From Flavobacteriales bacterium (GTDB taxonomy: Bacteria > Bacteroidota > Bacteroidia > CAIKAF01), in the NCBI GenBank assembly GCA_025055575.1, contig JANWWP010000053.1, forward strand, positions 1-44,766: a stretch of DNA of 44,766 bases. Reading direction: 5' to 3'. How positions within the stretch are numbered: the first letter of the stretch is position 1; each line of letters begins with the position of its first letter. Both the position numbers and the translations under genes were made by a program. Positions 26,275 to 37,310 of this stretch are shown piece by piece. A model generated the notes under the pieces. It was not told where the DNA came from and made no database searches. It saw only the letters and a program-made list of their open reading frames with translations.

Positions 26275-27537
26275 GTGGCAGTGTCTCGGCCGAATTATTC
26301 TTTTAGGGGTTTCTGGAGGTGGCGTGTCTTTTGCTTGGAATGCGCGCTGTGTGTTTTCAGCTTCTTGCCCATCGCGGCCCAGGATCTTTACTTATCCGGC
26401 AGTTATGACCTGGAAAAACTGGTGCGCAATCTGTTTCTGGGAACGCGGGATGTGGAGGTGTCCAATGTCCGCTTCACAGGCGCTAAAGGCAGCCTGGGGA
26501 TATTTTCTTACAAAGGAGGTAAACTCGGCATCGAGGAAGGGTTTGTGATGACCACCGGCGGCCTCAGCGGCATTCGGGGTCCCAATAAAAACCCGGTGTC
26601 CGGTTCCGAAAACCACCAGAGCGGCGATCCCGATTTGGATGCCATTTCAAAAGGCCGATCCATGGATGCTGTGGTGTTGGAGTTTGATTTTGTGCCGGTG
26701 TCGGAATACATCAGTTTTCGCTATGTGTTTGCCAGCGAAGAATATCTGGAATTTGTGAACCGGGGCTACAACGATGCCTTTGGTTTCTTCCTGAGCGGGC
26801 CCGGCATCCAGGGCAAGCTCAATCTGGCCACCGTCATGGGCGGCCAGGATGTGGTGAGCGTGAACAGCATCAACGATGTGGAAAATCCTCATCTTTATAT
26901 AGACAACGGCTCCACCAGCGACCCCAAGACCCAGGCCAACCCGCGACCCATCTACGATAAAAACATTCAGTTCGATGGTTTCACGAAGGTTCTGAAAGCG
27001 CGCGCCAAAGTACAACCCTACAAAACCTACCATATCAAACTGGCCATTGCGGATGTGGGCGACCGCTTTGTGGATTCGGCTGTTTTTCTGGAAGCCCGCA
27101 GCTTCATATCCGAAGGCGAAAAGCTGCCGCCGCCGCCCGGATATCGGGGCAGCACAGCCGCCCCCGGCGACAAAAAGCGCAAGCCCCTGCCCCGCAGCGC
27201 GCTGGTGGAATTTGACTTCGATTCCTGGAAAATCCCCGATACCTCGCGCGACAAGCTCTATTTTATGTGGCGCGACATTAAAGACTATCCCCATTTGGCC
27301 CGCATCGAAATTCGTGGGCACACCGACTTCAAAGGCACGGATGAATACAACAAAAAGTTGTCTGAAAAACGCGTGGCCAGCGTGGTGGAGTTCCTCGTGA
27401 AACTGGGTTATCCGCGCGAACATATCATTCTGCGGGAAGGGTTGGGCGAGAGTTTCCCCAAAATGCCCAACGACACCGACGAGGGAAGAGCCCGCAACCG
27501 CCGGGTGGAAGTGCGTGTGCTCTGGAATGGTAAATGA
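26275..27537 (+). CDS. Choice-of-anchor-L domain fused to an OmpA-like peptidoglycan-binding domain
   Basis: This 420-aa exported protein has a signal peptide ending near FLPIAAQ, a choice-of-anchor-L domain (about residues 40-275; EGFVMTTGG, FRYVFASEEYLEF and NDAFGFFLSGPG are typical), a proline-rich charged linker (about 285-305), and a C-terminal OmpA domain (about 308-418) with VEFDFDSW, IRGHTDFKGTDEYNKKLSEK and ARNRRVEVRV. The anchor-L domain is usually found in T9SS-secreted proteins; here a peptidoglycan-binding module takes the place of the T9SS tail, suggesting a periplasm-facing or outer-membrane anchor. The start is a GTG; no in-frame ATG lies near. It follows the glycosyltransferase by 46 bp. 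Confidence 0.85.
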   Translation: MAVSRPNYSFRGFWRWRVFCLECALCVFSFLPIAAQDLYLSGSYDLEKLVRNLFLGTRDVEVSNVRFTGAKGSLGIFSYKGGKLGIEEGFVMTTGGLSGIRGPNKNPVSGSENHQSGDPDLDAISKGRSMDAVVLEFDFVPVSEYISFRYVFASEEYLEFVNRGYNDAFGFFLSGPGIQGKLNLATVMGGQDVVSVNSINDVENPHLYIDNGSTSDPKTQANPRPIYDKNIQFDGFTKVLKARAKVQPYKTYHIKLAIADVGDRFVDSAVFLEARSFISEGEKLPPPPGYRGSTAAPGDKKRKPLPRSALVEFDFDSWKIPDTSRDKLYFMWRDIKDYPHLARIEIRGHTDFKGTDEYNKKLSEKRVASVVEFLVKLGYPREHIILREGLGESFPKMPNDTDEGRARNRRVEVRVLWNGK

Positions 27538-27598
27538 AAATTTACGGACATAGGCCCATCGGTTAATTCAAAAAATTTTTCTGTTTCATGCAGGGTTA

Positions 27599-27606
27599 TA
27601 CATTTG
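27599..27606 (+). promoter_or_regulatory. Promoter -7 element for the PUR-domain gene
   Basis: TACATTTG followed by C fits TAnnTTTG(C) and lies 18 bases before the ATG at 27625, the same spacing as the element before the ABC-F gene. The TTTTTCTG stretch at about 27576-27583 could serve as a weak -33 element. Confidence 0.5.
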
Positions 27607-27624
27607 CCCCAGTTTCGGGAACCG

Positions 27625-27921
27625 ATGGAAGATAATGTTTTTAAAAAATCAGTGCGCGCTGGGCGCCGGACTTATTTTTTTGATGTGCGGCAAATGCGCG
27701 ACGGCCAGATGTACATTTCGCTGACGGAAAGCAAACGCACCCGCCACGAAGATGGCAGCGTCAGCTATGAAAAGCATAAAATTTTTCTGTACAACGAAGA
27801 TTTTATCAAATTCACCGAAGCCCTTAATGAGGCCATGAGCTTTGTGCGGGCCAACAATCCCACCCCGGTGGAGGAAATGTATCCTGCGGCCGGCGATACG
27901 GATTATCCGGCCGAAGGCTGA
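27625..27921 (+). CDS. DUF3276 / PUR-domain nucleic-acid-binding protein
   Basis: This 98-aa protein is a single PUR-like domain, widespread in Bacteroidota and spirochaetes and related to Borrelia BpuR. The pattern YFFDVRQMRDGQMYISLTES, followed by a basic loop (KRTRHEDG), SYEKHKIFLY and EDFIKFTEALNEA, is characteristic. Members bind single-stranded DNA or RNA, and a regulatory or nucleoid role is likely. The ATG at 27625 fits both the family start and the promoter at 27599. The acidic tail (EEMYPAAGDTDYPAEG) lies outside the fold. It is convergent with dnaG. Confidence 0.85.
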   Translation: MEDNVFKKSVRAGRRTYFFDVRQMRDGQMYISLTESKRTRHEDGSVSYEKHKIFLYNEDFIKFTEALNEAMSFVRANNPTPVEEMYPAAGDTDYPAEG

Positions 27922-27957
27922 ACCCACGTTCCGGCGTTGGGTCGGCTGCCTTTGGCC
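27909..27957. terminator. Hairpin between the convergent PUR and dnaG genes
   Basis: GGCCGAAGGC (27909-27918) pairs with GCCTTTGGCC (27948-27957) with one mismatch, and inside it ACCCAC can pair with GTTGGGT. The stem spans the PUR stop codon. T-rich sequence follows on the plus strand but there is no clean T-run, so termination is only likely. Confidence 0.4.
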
Positions 27958-28039
27958 TCCGGCGATTCTTTTGATCTTACCTTTTGATTATCAAATAATT
28001 AAACAAATCTGACCCGGGAAAGGGCTGTAGCTTTTTACT

Positions 28040-30010
28040 TTATTCCAACACCACGCGGCCCAGGGCTTCGGCGATTTCCTTTTTGGTTTGTTCCCAGGCC
28101 TGTATTTGGCCCAGCGTGAGGTATAGGGTGTCCTGGTCCAGCGGTTTTCGGAGCTGTTCACGGCTTTGTCTCAAATAGTGGCGCACGCGCTCCTCCCGCA
28201 GGGCGTTGAGCAAATGCAGAGTGTTGGAGGACACCACGTCCTTTTCGTGGGTCACATCCACGCCGAAGCGGTTCTGCCAGCCGGGGCTCACTTTTTCCTC
28301 CGCATCGGCGCAAAGCGGGATGATCCAGCGGCGCACGTCTTCCGGGGCCTCATGCATCAGGTAGTCAAAAGCCGTTTCATGCACCGGCAGAGCTTCCTGA
28401 TAGTAGCTTTCCAGGAGGGCCAACACCGTGTCGGCCTGAGGGCACAAAAAGGTATAATGGTCTTCGGACAGTTGCTGCCGCACAAAAGCCCACACGGTGG
28501 TCTGGTGGCGGATGGGAATATTTTCCTCACTGGAAGGCGCCAGGTAACGCATGGTGAGCGAACCATAGAGGATGAGCCAGCGCAGCAGGGCTTTCTCTTC
28601 CGGGTAGTCATGGGCCTCTGCCGGGGCGGTTGTGGATTCCGAGGCGTCGGGGGGTGCGGCCGTGCCGGCTGAGGCTTCCGGCCCCTGGGGCCGGGGCAAT
28701 TTTTTTTCCACATAGTGCCGCCGGGCGCGGTTCAGTTCCTGGATCACCAGGTTTTCGTTCAGCCCGGTGAGGCGTGCCATATTGAGGGCCAGTTCGTTGC
28801 GCGCGAATCCGTCCGGAATCAGGGCGATGCTTTCCACGATTTTGCGCAGGGCCTCGGCCCTGCGCAGGGGATCGGGGCCGGCCTGTTCCAGCAACAGCGC
28901 CGCTTTGAAGCCCACAATATCGCGGGCTTCACTTTCCAGAAAGCGCATCAGCGCCGCCGGGCCGATTTTTCGGGCATAGCTGTCGGGGTCTTCCCCTTCC
29001 GGAAACAGCACCAGGCGCACCTGCAGGCCCTGCTCCAGCATGAGGTCGGCCCCGCGCAGGGCCGCCAGGATGCCCGCTTTGTCCCCATCGTAGAGCAGCG
29101 TCACTTTGTGGGTGAAGCGCCGGATGAGTTTGATTTGTTCCTCGGTGAGGGAGGTGCCGCTGGAGGCTACCACATTTTCCACGCCGGCCTCGTGCAGGGC
29201 GATCACGTCCATGTAGCCCTCGGCCAGGTAGCAGTTGTCCTGCCGCACAATGGCCCGCCGCGCCAGGTGCAGACCATAGAGTGTGCGGCTTTTGGAGTAA
29301 ATGTCGTTTTCGGGAGAATTGAGATATTTCGGGGCGTTGTCCGAGGGCCGGAGGATGCGGCCGCCAAAGCCCACAATACGACCCGTCAGACTGTGGATGG
29401 GGAAAATGACCCGGTCCCTGAAGGCGTCGTACACCTCGCCGCCGCCCTCTTTTTGCTTGAGCAGTCCCAGATGCAGGGCCAGGTCTTCGCGGTAGCCGGC
29501 CTGGCGCAGGGCTTCCCGCAGGCGGTAGCGGTCCGGCGGGGCAAAGCCCAACTGAAATTTTTCGATCACGCTGTCGCTAAGGCCGCGTTCTTTCAGGTAC
29601 GCCAAGCCCACGGCGGGCTCTTCATGCAGCAGAGCCCGGAAGTGCCGCGCCGCAAATTCGTGGATCAAATACAGGCTTTCCCTCCGGCTTTCCTCAGCCT
29701 GAAGCTCGGGCGTGGCCGCTTCTTCCCGGATGTCCACCTGGTACTTGCGGGCCAGCCAGCGCAGGGCGTCTTCGTAGCCCAGTTTTTCATGCTCCATCAC
29801 AAAGCCCACGGCATCGCCCGCCTTGCCGCAGCCGAAGCACTTGTAAATGCCCAGGGCCGGCGACACCACAAAGGAAGGCGTCCGCTCGTCGTGGAAGGGA
29901 CACAAGCCCAGAAAGCGCGGCCCGCTCCGCTTGAGCCGCACAAAATCGCCCACCACTTCCTCCACACGCGCCAGCGCTTTGATCTGATCCCGGGTTTCAC
30001 GCGCTATCAT
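28040..30010 (-). CDS. dnaG: DNA primase
   Basis: This 656-aa enzyme makes RNA primers for replication. The N-terminal zinc-binding domain has the CHC2 ligands C37, H40, C58 and C61 (LCPFHDERTPSF, YKCFGCGKAGD). The RNA polymerase core follows with FGGRILRP and the TOPRIM motifs AEGYMDVIALHEAG and LLYDGDKAG. The C-terminal 200 residues form the helicase-binding region, with a low-complexity Ala/Pro/Thr linker around residue 450. Length and order are normal. It lies downstream of the ABC-F and ACMSD-like genes on the same strand, but a 235-bp AT-rich gap suggests its own promoter. Its stop faces the PUR gene. Confidence 0.97.
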   Translation of the reverse strand: MIARETRDQIKALARVEEVVGDFVRLKRSGPRFLGLCPFHDERTPSFVVSPALGIYKCFGCGKAGDAVGFVMEHEKLGYEDALRWLARKYQVDIREEAATPELQAEESRRESLYLIHEFAARHFRALLHEEPAVGLAYLKERGLSDSVIEKFQLGFAPPDRYRLREALRQAGYREDLALHLGLLKQKEGGGEVYDAFRDRVIFPIHSLTGRIVGFGGRILRPSDNAPKYLNSPENDIYSKSRTLYGLHLARRAIVRQDNCYLAEGYMDVIALHEAGVENVVASSGTSLTEEQIKLIRRFTHKVTLLYDGDKAGILAALRGADLMLEQGLQVRLVLFPEGEDPDSYARKIGPAALMRFLESEARDIVGFKAALLLEQAGPDPLRRAEALRKIVESIALIPDGFARNELALNMARLTGLNENLVIQELNRARRHYVEKKLPRPQGPEASAGTAAPPDASESTTAPAEAHDYPEEKALLRWLILYGSLTMRYLAPSSEENIPIRHQTTVWAFVRQQLSEDHYTFLCPQADTVLALLESYYQEALPVHETAFDYLMHEAPEDVRRWIIPLCADAEEKVSPGWQNRFGVDVTHEKDVVSSNTLHLLNALREERVRHYLRQSREQLRKPLDQDTLYLTLGQIQAWEQTKKEIAEALGRVVLE

Positions 30011-30245
30011 GGCTGAAATGAATTCCTATGCAAAATAAGGGATAGAGAGTTCCATTCCGTATATTTTTCTCTCTTTTTAAGGATTCATAAAATAGATAAT
30101 TTAATTATTAATTTAAATACAAAATACTTTTGAAGTAGCTCTATTATGTCTAAAATATAATTTTATTCAATAATAATTTTCACAATCTGTGCCCCCTCCA
30201 AATAAATAAAAAAAAGAATAAATAGTTTCGTTCAAGTTATTGGAC
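30011..30245. other. AT-rich gap upstream of dnaG
   Basis: No gene is supported here. On the minus strand a TTATTTTGC stretch just upstream of dnaG is one base out of register with TAnnTTTG and may be its promoter. A perfect TACTTTTG on the plus strand (30125-30132) points away from dnaG toward the 3' end of the amidohydrolase gene, with no plus-strand gene behind it, and is probably chance in AT-rich DNA. Confidence 0.4.
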
Positions 30246-31259
30246 TTAGAATGAGTTTCCTTCCCTAGGCGGCAGCCATTCCAAGGCCGCTCGGAAAAAA
30301 AGATCTTCTTTGATGTCTTCGGGCCATTCCATGCTTTCCACCAGGGCGCCGGCCCTTTCTTCGCCCAAAGGAAAGGGGTAATCGCTGCCCACCGCCACAC
30401 GGCGGGAACCGAATAGTTGGACGATGTGGCGCAGCATGGCGGGATCGAAAGTGAGGGTGTCCACCCAGAAGCGGCCCAGATAATGGCTGGGCGGCTTTTC
30501 GTTGTCCACGGCCACCAGGTCGGGGCGCATTCGGAAGCCATGTTCTATGCGGCCTAAAGTGCCGGGAAAGGAGCCCCCGCCATGACAAAAAGCCACCCGC
30601 AACCGGGGAAATTTTTCAAAAATTCCACCGAAGATCATGCTGCAGATGGCGCGGCTGGTCTCCGCCGGCATGCCCACGAGCCAGGGCAGCCAGTAGCGCC
30701 GCATTTTTTCGCTGCCGGGCATATCCCAGGGGTGCACAAGCACCGACGCGTTGAGGCGTTGGCAGGCTTCCCAAAAAGGGTACAACTCCGGCTCGTTGAG
30801 GTTCCAGTCGTTGATGTGGGTGCCGATTTCCGCACCCACCATGCCGAGGTGAAGGATACAGCGTTCCAATTCTTCCACGGCCAGCTGAGGATCTTGCATG
30901 GGCAGGGTGGCCAGGGCCACAAACCGACCGGGATAGCGGGCCACCGTGTCGGCCATGTGATCGTTCAAATAGCGGCACACTTCCAGGCAATCTTTGGGCC
31001 GGGCCCAATAGTTGAAGAGGACGGGAATGGTGCTGAGCACCTGAAGCCGTACGCCGGCTTCGTCCATTTCCTGAACGCGCACCCCACCGTCCCAGCAATT
31101 GTGTTCAATCTCCCTGAAAAATTTGTCCCCCACCATCATGCGGGCTTTGCAAGGCGCATGGTGGTGCAGATGCACAAACCCTTCATAGCCAAACCGCTCG
31201 CTGTAGCGGGGCATGTGCTGGGGCATGATGTGGGTATGAATGTCGATTTTCCGACCCAT
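30246..31259 (-). CDS. Amidohydrolase, ACMSD-like decarboxylase
   Basis: This 337-aa TIM-barrel zinc enzyme matches 2-amino-3-carboxymuconate-6-semialdehyde decarboxylase (EC 4.1.1.45), which diverts the kynurenine pathway from quinolinate. Metal and active-site motifs are IDIHTHIMP at the start, VHPWDMPG, FCHGGGSFPG and AVGSDYPFPLG. The segment VLSTIPVLFNYWARPKD is close to that of known ACMSDs. No other tryptophan- or nitrobenzoate-degradation genes are in the window, so related decarboxylase or hydratase activities are possible. It starts 23 bp after the ABC-F stop and is probably in the same transcript. Confidence 0.85.
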   Translation of the reverse strand: MGRKIDIHTHIMPQHMPRYSERFGYEGFVHLHHHAPCKARMMVGDKFFREIEHNCWDGGVRVQEMDEAGVRLQVLSTIPVLFNYWARPKDCLEVCRYLNDHMADTVARYPGRFVALATLPMQDPQLAVEELERCILHLGMVGAEIGTHINDWNLNEPELYPFWEACQRLNASVLVHPWDMPGSEKMRRYWLPWLVGMPAETSRAICSMIFGGIFEKFPRLRVAFCHGGGSFPGTLGRIEHGFRMRPDLVAVDNEKPPSHYLGRFWVDTLTFDPAMLRHIVQLFGSRRVAVGSDYPFPLGEERAGALVESMEWPEDIKEDLFFRAALEWLPPREGNSF

Positions 31260-31282
31260 CGCCGCCCCAAAGTAAGGGTTTA

Positions 31283-32968
<1,686 letters not shown>

Positions 32969-33108
32969 TTAAAGATGACGCTCCTGGCCCATCATTCCCC
33001 TACCTTCAGGGTGCGGCCTCCACCATTTTCTGGATACTGCGTGGTAGGCCACAGGCATCCGCCCCCTATAGGCTCAGTTTTCTTGACAAAAAGCCGAAGC
33101 CTTTTGAG

Positions 33109-33116
33109 TACATTCG
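33109..33116 (+). promoter_or_regulatory. Possible promoter -7 element for the RND exporter
   Basis: TACATTCG followed by C differs from TAnnTTTG by one base and sits 19 bases before the GTG at 33136, the same spacing as at the ABC-F and PUR genes. A TTGACA lies upstream (33083-33088). Confidence 0.3.
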
Positions 33117-33135
33117 CCGCCTGAACCACAAGGAT

Positions 33136-35502
33136 GTGCAGGTGACACGTTTTTTGAAGCTGCGGTGGGCTTTTCTGGCGCTTCTCGTGGGGGGCACGGC
33201 CTGGATGGGCTGGCTGGGCCTGGATGTGCCTATGAGTTATAAGCCAGCTCAAATTCTGCCGGCGCGGGATTCAGCCTGGGCCGATTACGACAAGCTGCGG
33301 AAGAATTTTGGGGAAGATGCCGGCGTCATTGTGTTGGGCGCCCGGCTTCCGCAATTCTTTGAAAAAAATTTCTTCCGTTCCTTCTGGGTCTTTTGTGATT
33401 CCTTGGACAGCATTCCCGGAGTGGGTCGGGTGATGGCCTTGCCCAGGGCCCCAGTGCCCCTGCGCAACGACAGTCTGAAAAAATTTGACCTGCAACCGTT
33501 GGTACCCCGTCTTCCAGAAACAGCGGAGGAACTGAGCCGGCTGAGAAAAAATATGGAAACGGTCGTGTTCTATGACGGGCTGCTTTGGAATATTAGGGAA
33601 AATGTATTCATGGTGTTGGTGCAGATCGACCAGAAAATTCTGAACACGGCGGCTCGCATGAACACGGTGAAAAAACTGGAGGAAAAAGTCCGAAACTTCG
33701 AGGCGCAAACCGGCACCACATGGCACATTTCAGGTATGCCGTATATCCGCACCATCACAAATATCAGAGCCCGTCGGGAAATAGGCCTTTTTATTGTCCT
33801 GGCCGCACTGGTGACGGCCGTGGTGCTGGCTATCCTGTTTCGCTCCTGGCCCGAGGTGTTGATTCCGCTTTTAAATGTGGGCCTGAGTGTGGTGTGGTCG
33901 CGCGGCCTCATGCACCTGTTGGGCTATGAAATCACTCTGTTGACGGGCCTCCTGCCACCGCTGCTGATTGTTATAGGCATTCCAAACGCTGTGTACCTCA
34001 TCACAAAGTATCATATTGAATGTGGCCGTACGCCAGATAAAATCAAAGCCTTGGAAAAGGTGGTCCGTCGCACAGGCTCGGCCGTCTTTCTCACCAATCT
34101 CACTACAGCTGTGGGTTTTCTCTCGTTCGCGGTCACCGGCAGCGCCTCTTTGGTGGAATTTGGTATTCTGGCTGCACTGAATGTGGCGTTGCTCTTCGTG
34201 CTCACACTGGTTTTCATTCCTGTGGCCTTCAGTTTTTTGCCGCGTCCTTCGGCCCGCTCCACAGCCCACCTCGAAAAACGTCTCAGCCAGGCCACCGTCC
34301 GTAATTTGATTCTCATAAGTCAGTACCGACGTGGCTGGGTGTATGGGCTCGTACTTCTGGCATTGGGTCTGTCTTTGCTGGGCATCACACGCATGCACGT
34401 AGAGGGCACGGTGACTGACGACCTGCCCCGTCATGATCCGGCCATCACGGATCTCCGCTTTTTTGAACGCTATTTCGGCGGCGTCATGCCCCTGGAAATT
34501 CTAATTGAAACCCAACAGGAAAATGGTTTCTGGAAGTCTCCGAAATTGTGGAAAAAAATGGAAGCTCTTCAGGACTACCTGAAGGAACTGGGCATGACAT
34601 CCCGGGCTTTTTCTCTGGTGGATCTGATCAAATTTGCCAATCAGGCTTTCTACAATGGTAATCCCGATTATTATCAGCTCCCCAATCAGTTTGATCGGGC
34701 ATTCCTGGTGGATTATCTCAAACCCGGCAACGGGCGGGATCCCTGGATGAACAATTTCGTGGACAGCAGCGGCCGGCTTACCCGGGTGAGTGTTCAGTTG
34801 GCCGATTTGAAAGCTGCCGACGTGCTGTCGCTTCAGCAAAAAATTCAAACCTATCTGAACGAAGCTTTTCCGGCGGAATCCTATGCCACAGCGGTGACGG
34901 GAGGCAGCGTCATTTTCGCTCACGGTTCAGGATACCTCATTCGCAACTTGGTGTACAGTATGGTGTTGGCTATTACCGTGATTTCCGTTCTGATGGCTTT
35001 GCTTTTCAAAAAAGTAAAGATGGTTTTAATTTCCTTGGTACCCAACATGTTGCCGCTGCTTTTCACCGCCGGCCTGATGGGCGTGGCGGGAATTCCCCTC
35101 AAACCTTCCACCATCTTGGTATTTGGGATTGCCTTTGGCATCGCTGTGGATGATACCATCCACTTTCTCACCAAGTATCGTCAGGAAATAAAAACCAGCA
35201 AAAACGCCCGGACGGCTGTTGTGATCGCATTGCGCGAAACGGGTTTAAGTATGGCCTACACGAGCATCATATTATTTTTTGGATTTTCTGTTTTTATTTG
35301 GAGTGATTTCGGAGGCACCAAAGCTTTGGGCATGCTGGTTTCTTTTACTCTGTTGTCCGCCATGATCACCAACTTGTTTTTGCTGCCGGCCCTGCTGATG
35401 AGCGCCCATGTGTTGAAAGGGATTCAGATTTGGAAGCCCCGCAGCAGAAAATTGAAAACGCGGCACGCAGCCAAAAGGCTTCCTGGCGAAGGGGGCACTT
35501 AA
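33136..35502 (+). CDS. RND-superfamily (MMPL-like) exporter
   Basis: This protein of about 788 aa has the layout of MMPL/RND exporters: one N-terminal membrane helix (FLKLRWAFLALLVGG), a large periplasmic loop, five helices with the GIPNAVYLITKY segment, a second periplasmic loop, and a second helix bundle with FGIAFGIAVDDTIHFLTKYR (the proton-relay-type motif). It probably exports lipids or other hydrophobic compounds, driven by protons. The frame is open to 32932 with no ATG before the first helix. I chose the GTG at 33136, as it leaves a normal N-terminus, room for a promoter and an AAGGA just upstream. rfbA follows after 23 bp. Confidence 0.85.
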   Translation: MQVTRFLKLRWAFLALLVGGTAWMGWLGLDVPMSYKPAQILPARDSAWADYDKLRKNFGEDAGVIVLGARLPQFFEKNFFRSFWVFCDSLDSIPGVGRVMALPRAPVPLRNDSLKKFDLQPLVPRLPETAEELSRLRKNMETVVFYDGLLWNIRENVFMVLVQIDQKILNTAARMNTVKKLEEKVRNFEAQTGTTWHISGMPYIRTITNIRARREIGLFIVLAALVTAVVLAILFRSWPEVLIPLLNVGLSVVWSRGLMHLLGYEITLLTGLLPPLLIVIGIPNAVYLITKYHIECGRTPDKIKALEKVVRRTGSAVFLTNLTTAVGFLSFAVTGSASLVEFGILAALNVALLFVLTLVFIPVAFSFLPRPSARSTAHLEKRLSQATVRNLILISQYRRGWVYGLVLLALGLSLLGITRMHVEGTVTDDLPRHDPAITDLRFFERYFGGVMPLEILIETQQENGFWKSPKLWKKMEALQDYLKELGMTSRAFSLVDLIKFANQAFYNGNPDYYQLPNQFDRAFLVDYLKPGNGRDPWMNNFVDSSGRLTRVSVQLADLKAADVLSLQQKIQTYLNEAFPAESYATAVTGGSVIFAHGSGYLIRNLVYSMVLAITVISVLMALLFKKVKMVLISLVPNMLPLLFTAGLMGVAGIPLKPSTILVFGIAFGIAVDDTIHFLTKYRQEIKTSKNARTAVVIALRETGLSMAYTSIILFFGFSVFIWSDFGGTKALGMLVSFTLLSAMITNLFLLPALLMSAHVLKGIQIWKPRSRKLKTRHAAKRLPGEGGT

Positions 35503-35525
35503 TTCTATTATTCTATTTTTAGACC

Positions 35526-36395
35526 ATGAAAGGCATCATTCTCGCCGGGGGCTCGGGCACGCGTTTATATCCCCTCACGCTGGCTGTGAGCAAACAGCTG
35601 ATGCCCGTGTACGACAAACCCATGATCTATTATCCGCTCAGTACGCTCATGCTGGCCGGCATCCGGGATGTGCTGATCATCAGTACGCCACATGACCTGC
35701 CGGGTTTCCGGCATCTTTTGGGGGATGGCCACCAGTGGGGCATGGCTTTCCAGTACGCTGAACAGCCTGTACCCGATGGTTTGGCCAGGGCGTTCACCAT
35801 CGGCGCTGAGTTTATAGGTTCCAGTCCGGTGGCCCTTATTCTGGGGGATAATATTTTCTACGGAAGCCGCCTTCATGACACTTTGTCGTCCATCCAAATG
35901 CGCCAAGGCCAGGGGGGGCTGGTATTTGCATATCACGTCAGCGATCCGGAGCGCTACGGGGTGGTTTCTTTTGATGCCACAGGCCGGGCTGTAAGCATTG
36001 AGGAAAAGCCGATTCAGCCCCGAAGCCATTATGCTGTGCCCGGATTGTACTTTTATGATGAGCAGGTGGTGGACGTGGCTCGTAATCTGCAACCCAGCGC
36101 CCGTGGCGAATATGAAATCACCGATGTAAACAAGTGGTATTTGGAACGAGGGAGGCTTCAGGTGAAGATTTTAGACCGGGGCACGGCCTGGTTGGATACA
36201 GGCACCTTTGCTTCGCTCATGCAGGCGGGCCAGTTCGTGCAAGTGATAGAGGAACGCCAAGGCCTCAAAATCGGCTGTCCTGAAGAAACGGCCTGGCGCA
36301 TGGGATTCATAGATGACGCCCAATTGGAAGCCCTGGCCCGGCCCTTAATGAAAAGTGGCTACGGCCGGTATCTCCTGCAGCTTTTGGAACATTGA
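35526..36395 (+). CDS. rfbA: Glucose-1-phosphate thymidylyltransferase
   Basis: This 289-aa enzyme joins dTTP and glucose-1-phosphate to give dTDP-glucose, the first step toward dTDP-rhamnose and many surface sugars. The signature [13 protein letters not shown] is at the N-terminus. [50 protein letters not shown] and the WLDTGTF segment near the C-terminus follow. Length is normal. The usual partners rfbB, rfbC and rfbD are not in the window. It follows the exporter gene by 23 bp, and its stop is 52 bp from the convergent cysQ stop. Confidence 0.95.
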   Translation: MKGIILAGGSGTRLYPLTLAVSKQLMPVYDKPMIYYPLSTLMLAGIRDVLIISTPHDLPGFRHLLGDGHQWGMAFQYAEQPVPDGLARAFTIGAEFIGSSPVALILGDNIFYGSRLHDTLSSIQMRQGQGGLVFAYHVSDPERYGVVSFDATGRAVSIEEKPIQPRSHYAVPGLYFYDEQVVDVARNLQPSARGEYEITDVNKWYLERGRLQVKILDRGTAWLDTGTFASLMQAGQFVQVIEERQGLKIGCPEETAWRMGFIDDAQLEALARPLMKSGYGRYLLQLLEH

Positions 36396-36447
36396 AACCT
36401 TTTCAAAAAGACGGGTACATTAAGATGCATGAGTATATTCAGGGAAA

Positions 36448-37290
36448 TTATCCAAAGGAAAATTTTTCCCTAAGCGAAGACTGGCCAAAAACAAACATAG
36501 GCATAGGTATCTCGTTAAAAAGTTGGAGGCCGTAAATATCCTCCGGCTGGCTTTCCTGGGGCCACATCACGCAGCCGCCTCCGGCTTCAATCAACGCCTG
36601 ACCTGCCGCCAGGTCCCAGGAAGAACAAGGGCTGTCCCGGACATAAACATGGGCGCTTCCTTCGGCCAACCAGCCAAATTTAAGGGCGCTGCGACCGCTC
36701 TTTAAGATCACCCGGAAACCTTGGCCTTCAAATTGCCTGGCCGCACCGCTCAGGGCTGCACCCTGCAATCCTGAAGTGTTCGACAATAGAATCAGTGTGT
36801 GTTCGGGTTTTCTCCGGTCATTTTCCAGGGTGTGGGCTTCCCAGCCCCGGTCGTGGCGAAAGCACTTGACCACCTTTTCCCCCACGGACCCGGCATACAT
36901 AACTCCGAGAGCCGGAGCGTAAATCAGGCCAAAAATCGGCTTTTTTTGGTGGATGAGTGCAATGTTTACGGTGAATTCTTCAGAACCCTGGATAAAACCC
37001 TTTGTGCCGTCTAATGGGTCGGTCAACCAGAAGGTGTCTGGAAGGGCAACCGCTGGGAAGGGTGCATTTTCTTCCCCAAAGACGGGCAGCCCTGTGGTTT
37101 CTAAGGCTGTGTTCAAGCATCGTTGGGCTTCCAAATCGGCATCGGTGACGGGACTGCGATCCTCTTTTTGCCGCACTTCAAGGCCCCGTCGCCAGTATTT
37201 CAGAAGTCGTTGGCCCGCAAGCCAGGCCGCTTCTGTGACGGCTTCAGGAGAACTGCGACCATGTAATTTTAACGCTTCAAACTCCAGCAC
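36448..37290 (-). CDS. cysQ: 3'(2'),5'-bisphosphate nucleotidase, CysQ-like
   Basis: This 280-aa enzyme of the inositol-monophosphatase fold removes phosphate from PAP and PAPS in sulfur metabolism, dependent on Mg2+. The metal motifs are present: GEENAPF, the key WLTDPLDGTKGFI and the late SSWDLAAGQALIEAGGG. The TKGFI form favours CysQ over plain inositol monophosphatase. The start is a GTG at 37290, because an ATG two bases upstream is out of frame. A TATTTTTG on the same strand (37296-37303) is only 5 bases upstream, so the leader would be very short. folC diverges from it with 20 bp between. Confidence 0.88.
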   Translation of the reverse strand: MLEFEALKLHGRSSPEAVTEAAWLAGQRLLKYWRRGLEVRQKEDRSPVTDADLEAQRCLNTALETTGLPVFGEENAPFPAVALPDTFWLTDPLDGTKGFIQGSEEFTVNIALIHQKKPIFGLIYAPALGVMYAGSVGEKVVKCFRHDRGWEAHTLENDRRKPEHTLILLSNTSGLQGAALSGAARQFEGQGFRVILKSGRSALKFGWLAEGSAHVYVRDSPCSSWDLAAGQALIEAGGGCVMWPQESQPEDIYGLQLFNEIPMPMFVFGQSSLREKFSFG

Positions 37291-37310
37291 ATTTCCAAAA
37301 ATAGCGCACT

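Noticed and set aside
28715-30016. A 433-codon open frame on the plus strand
   Set aside because: It lies wholly opposite dnaG, which has all primase motifs. The translated sequence is His/Gln/Ala-rich without family features.
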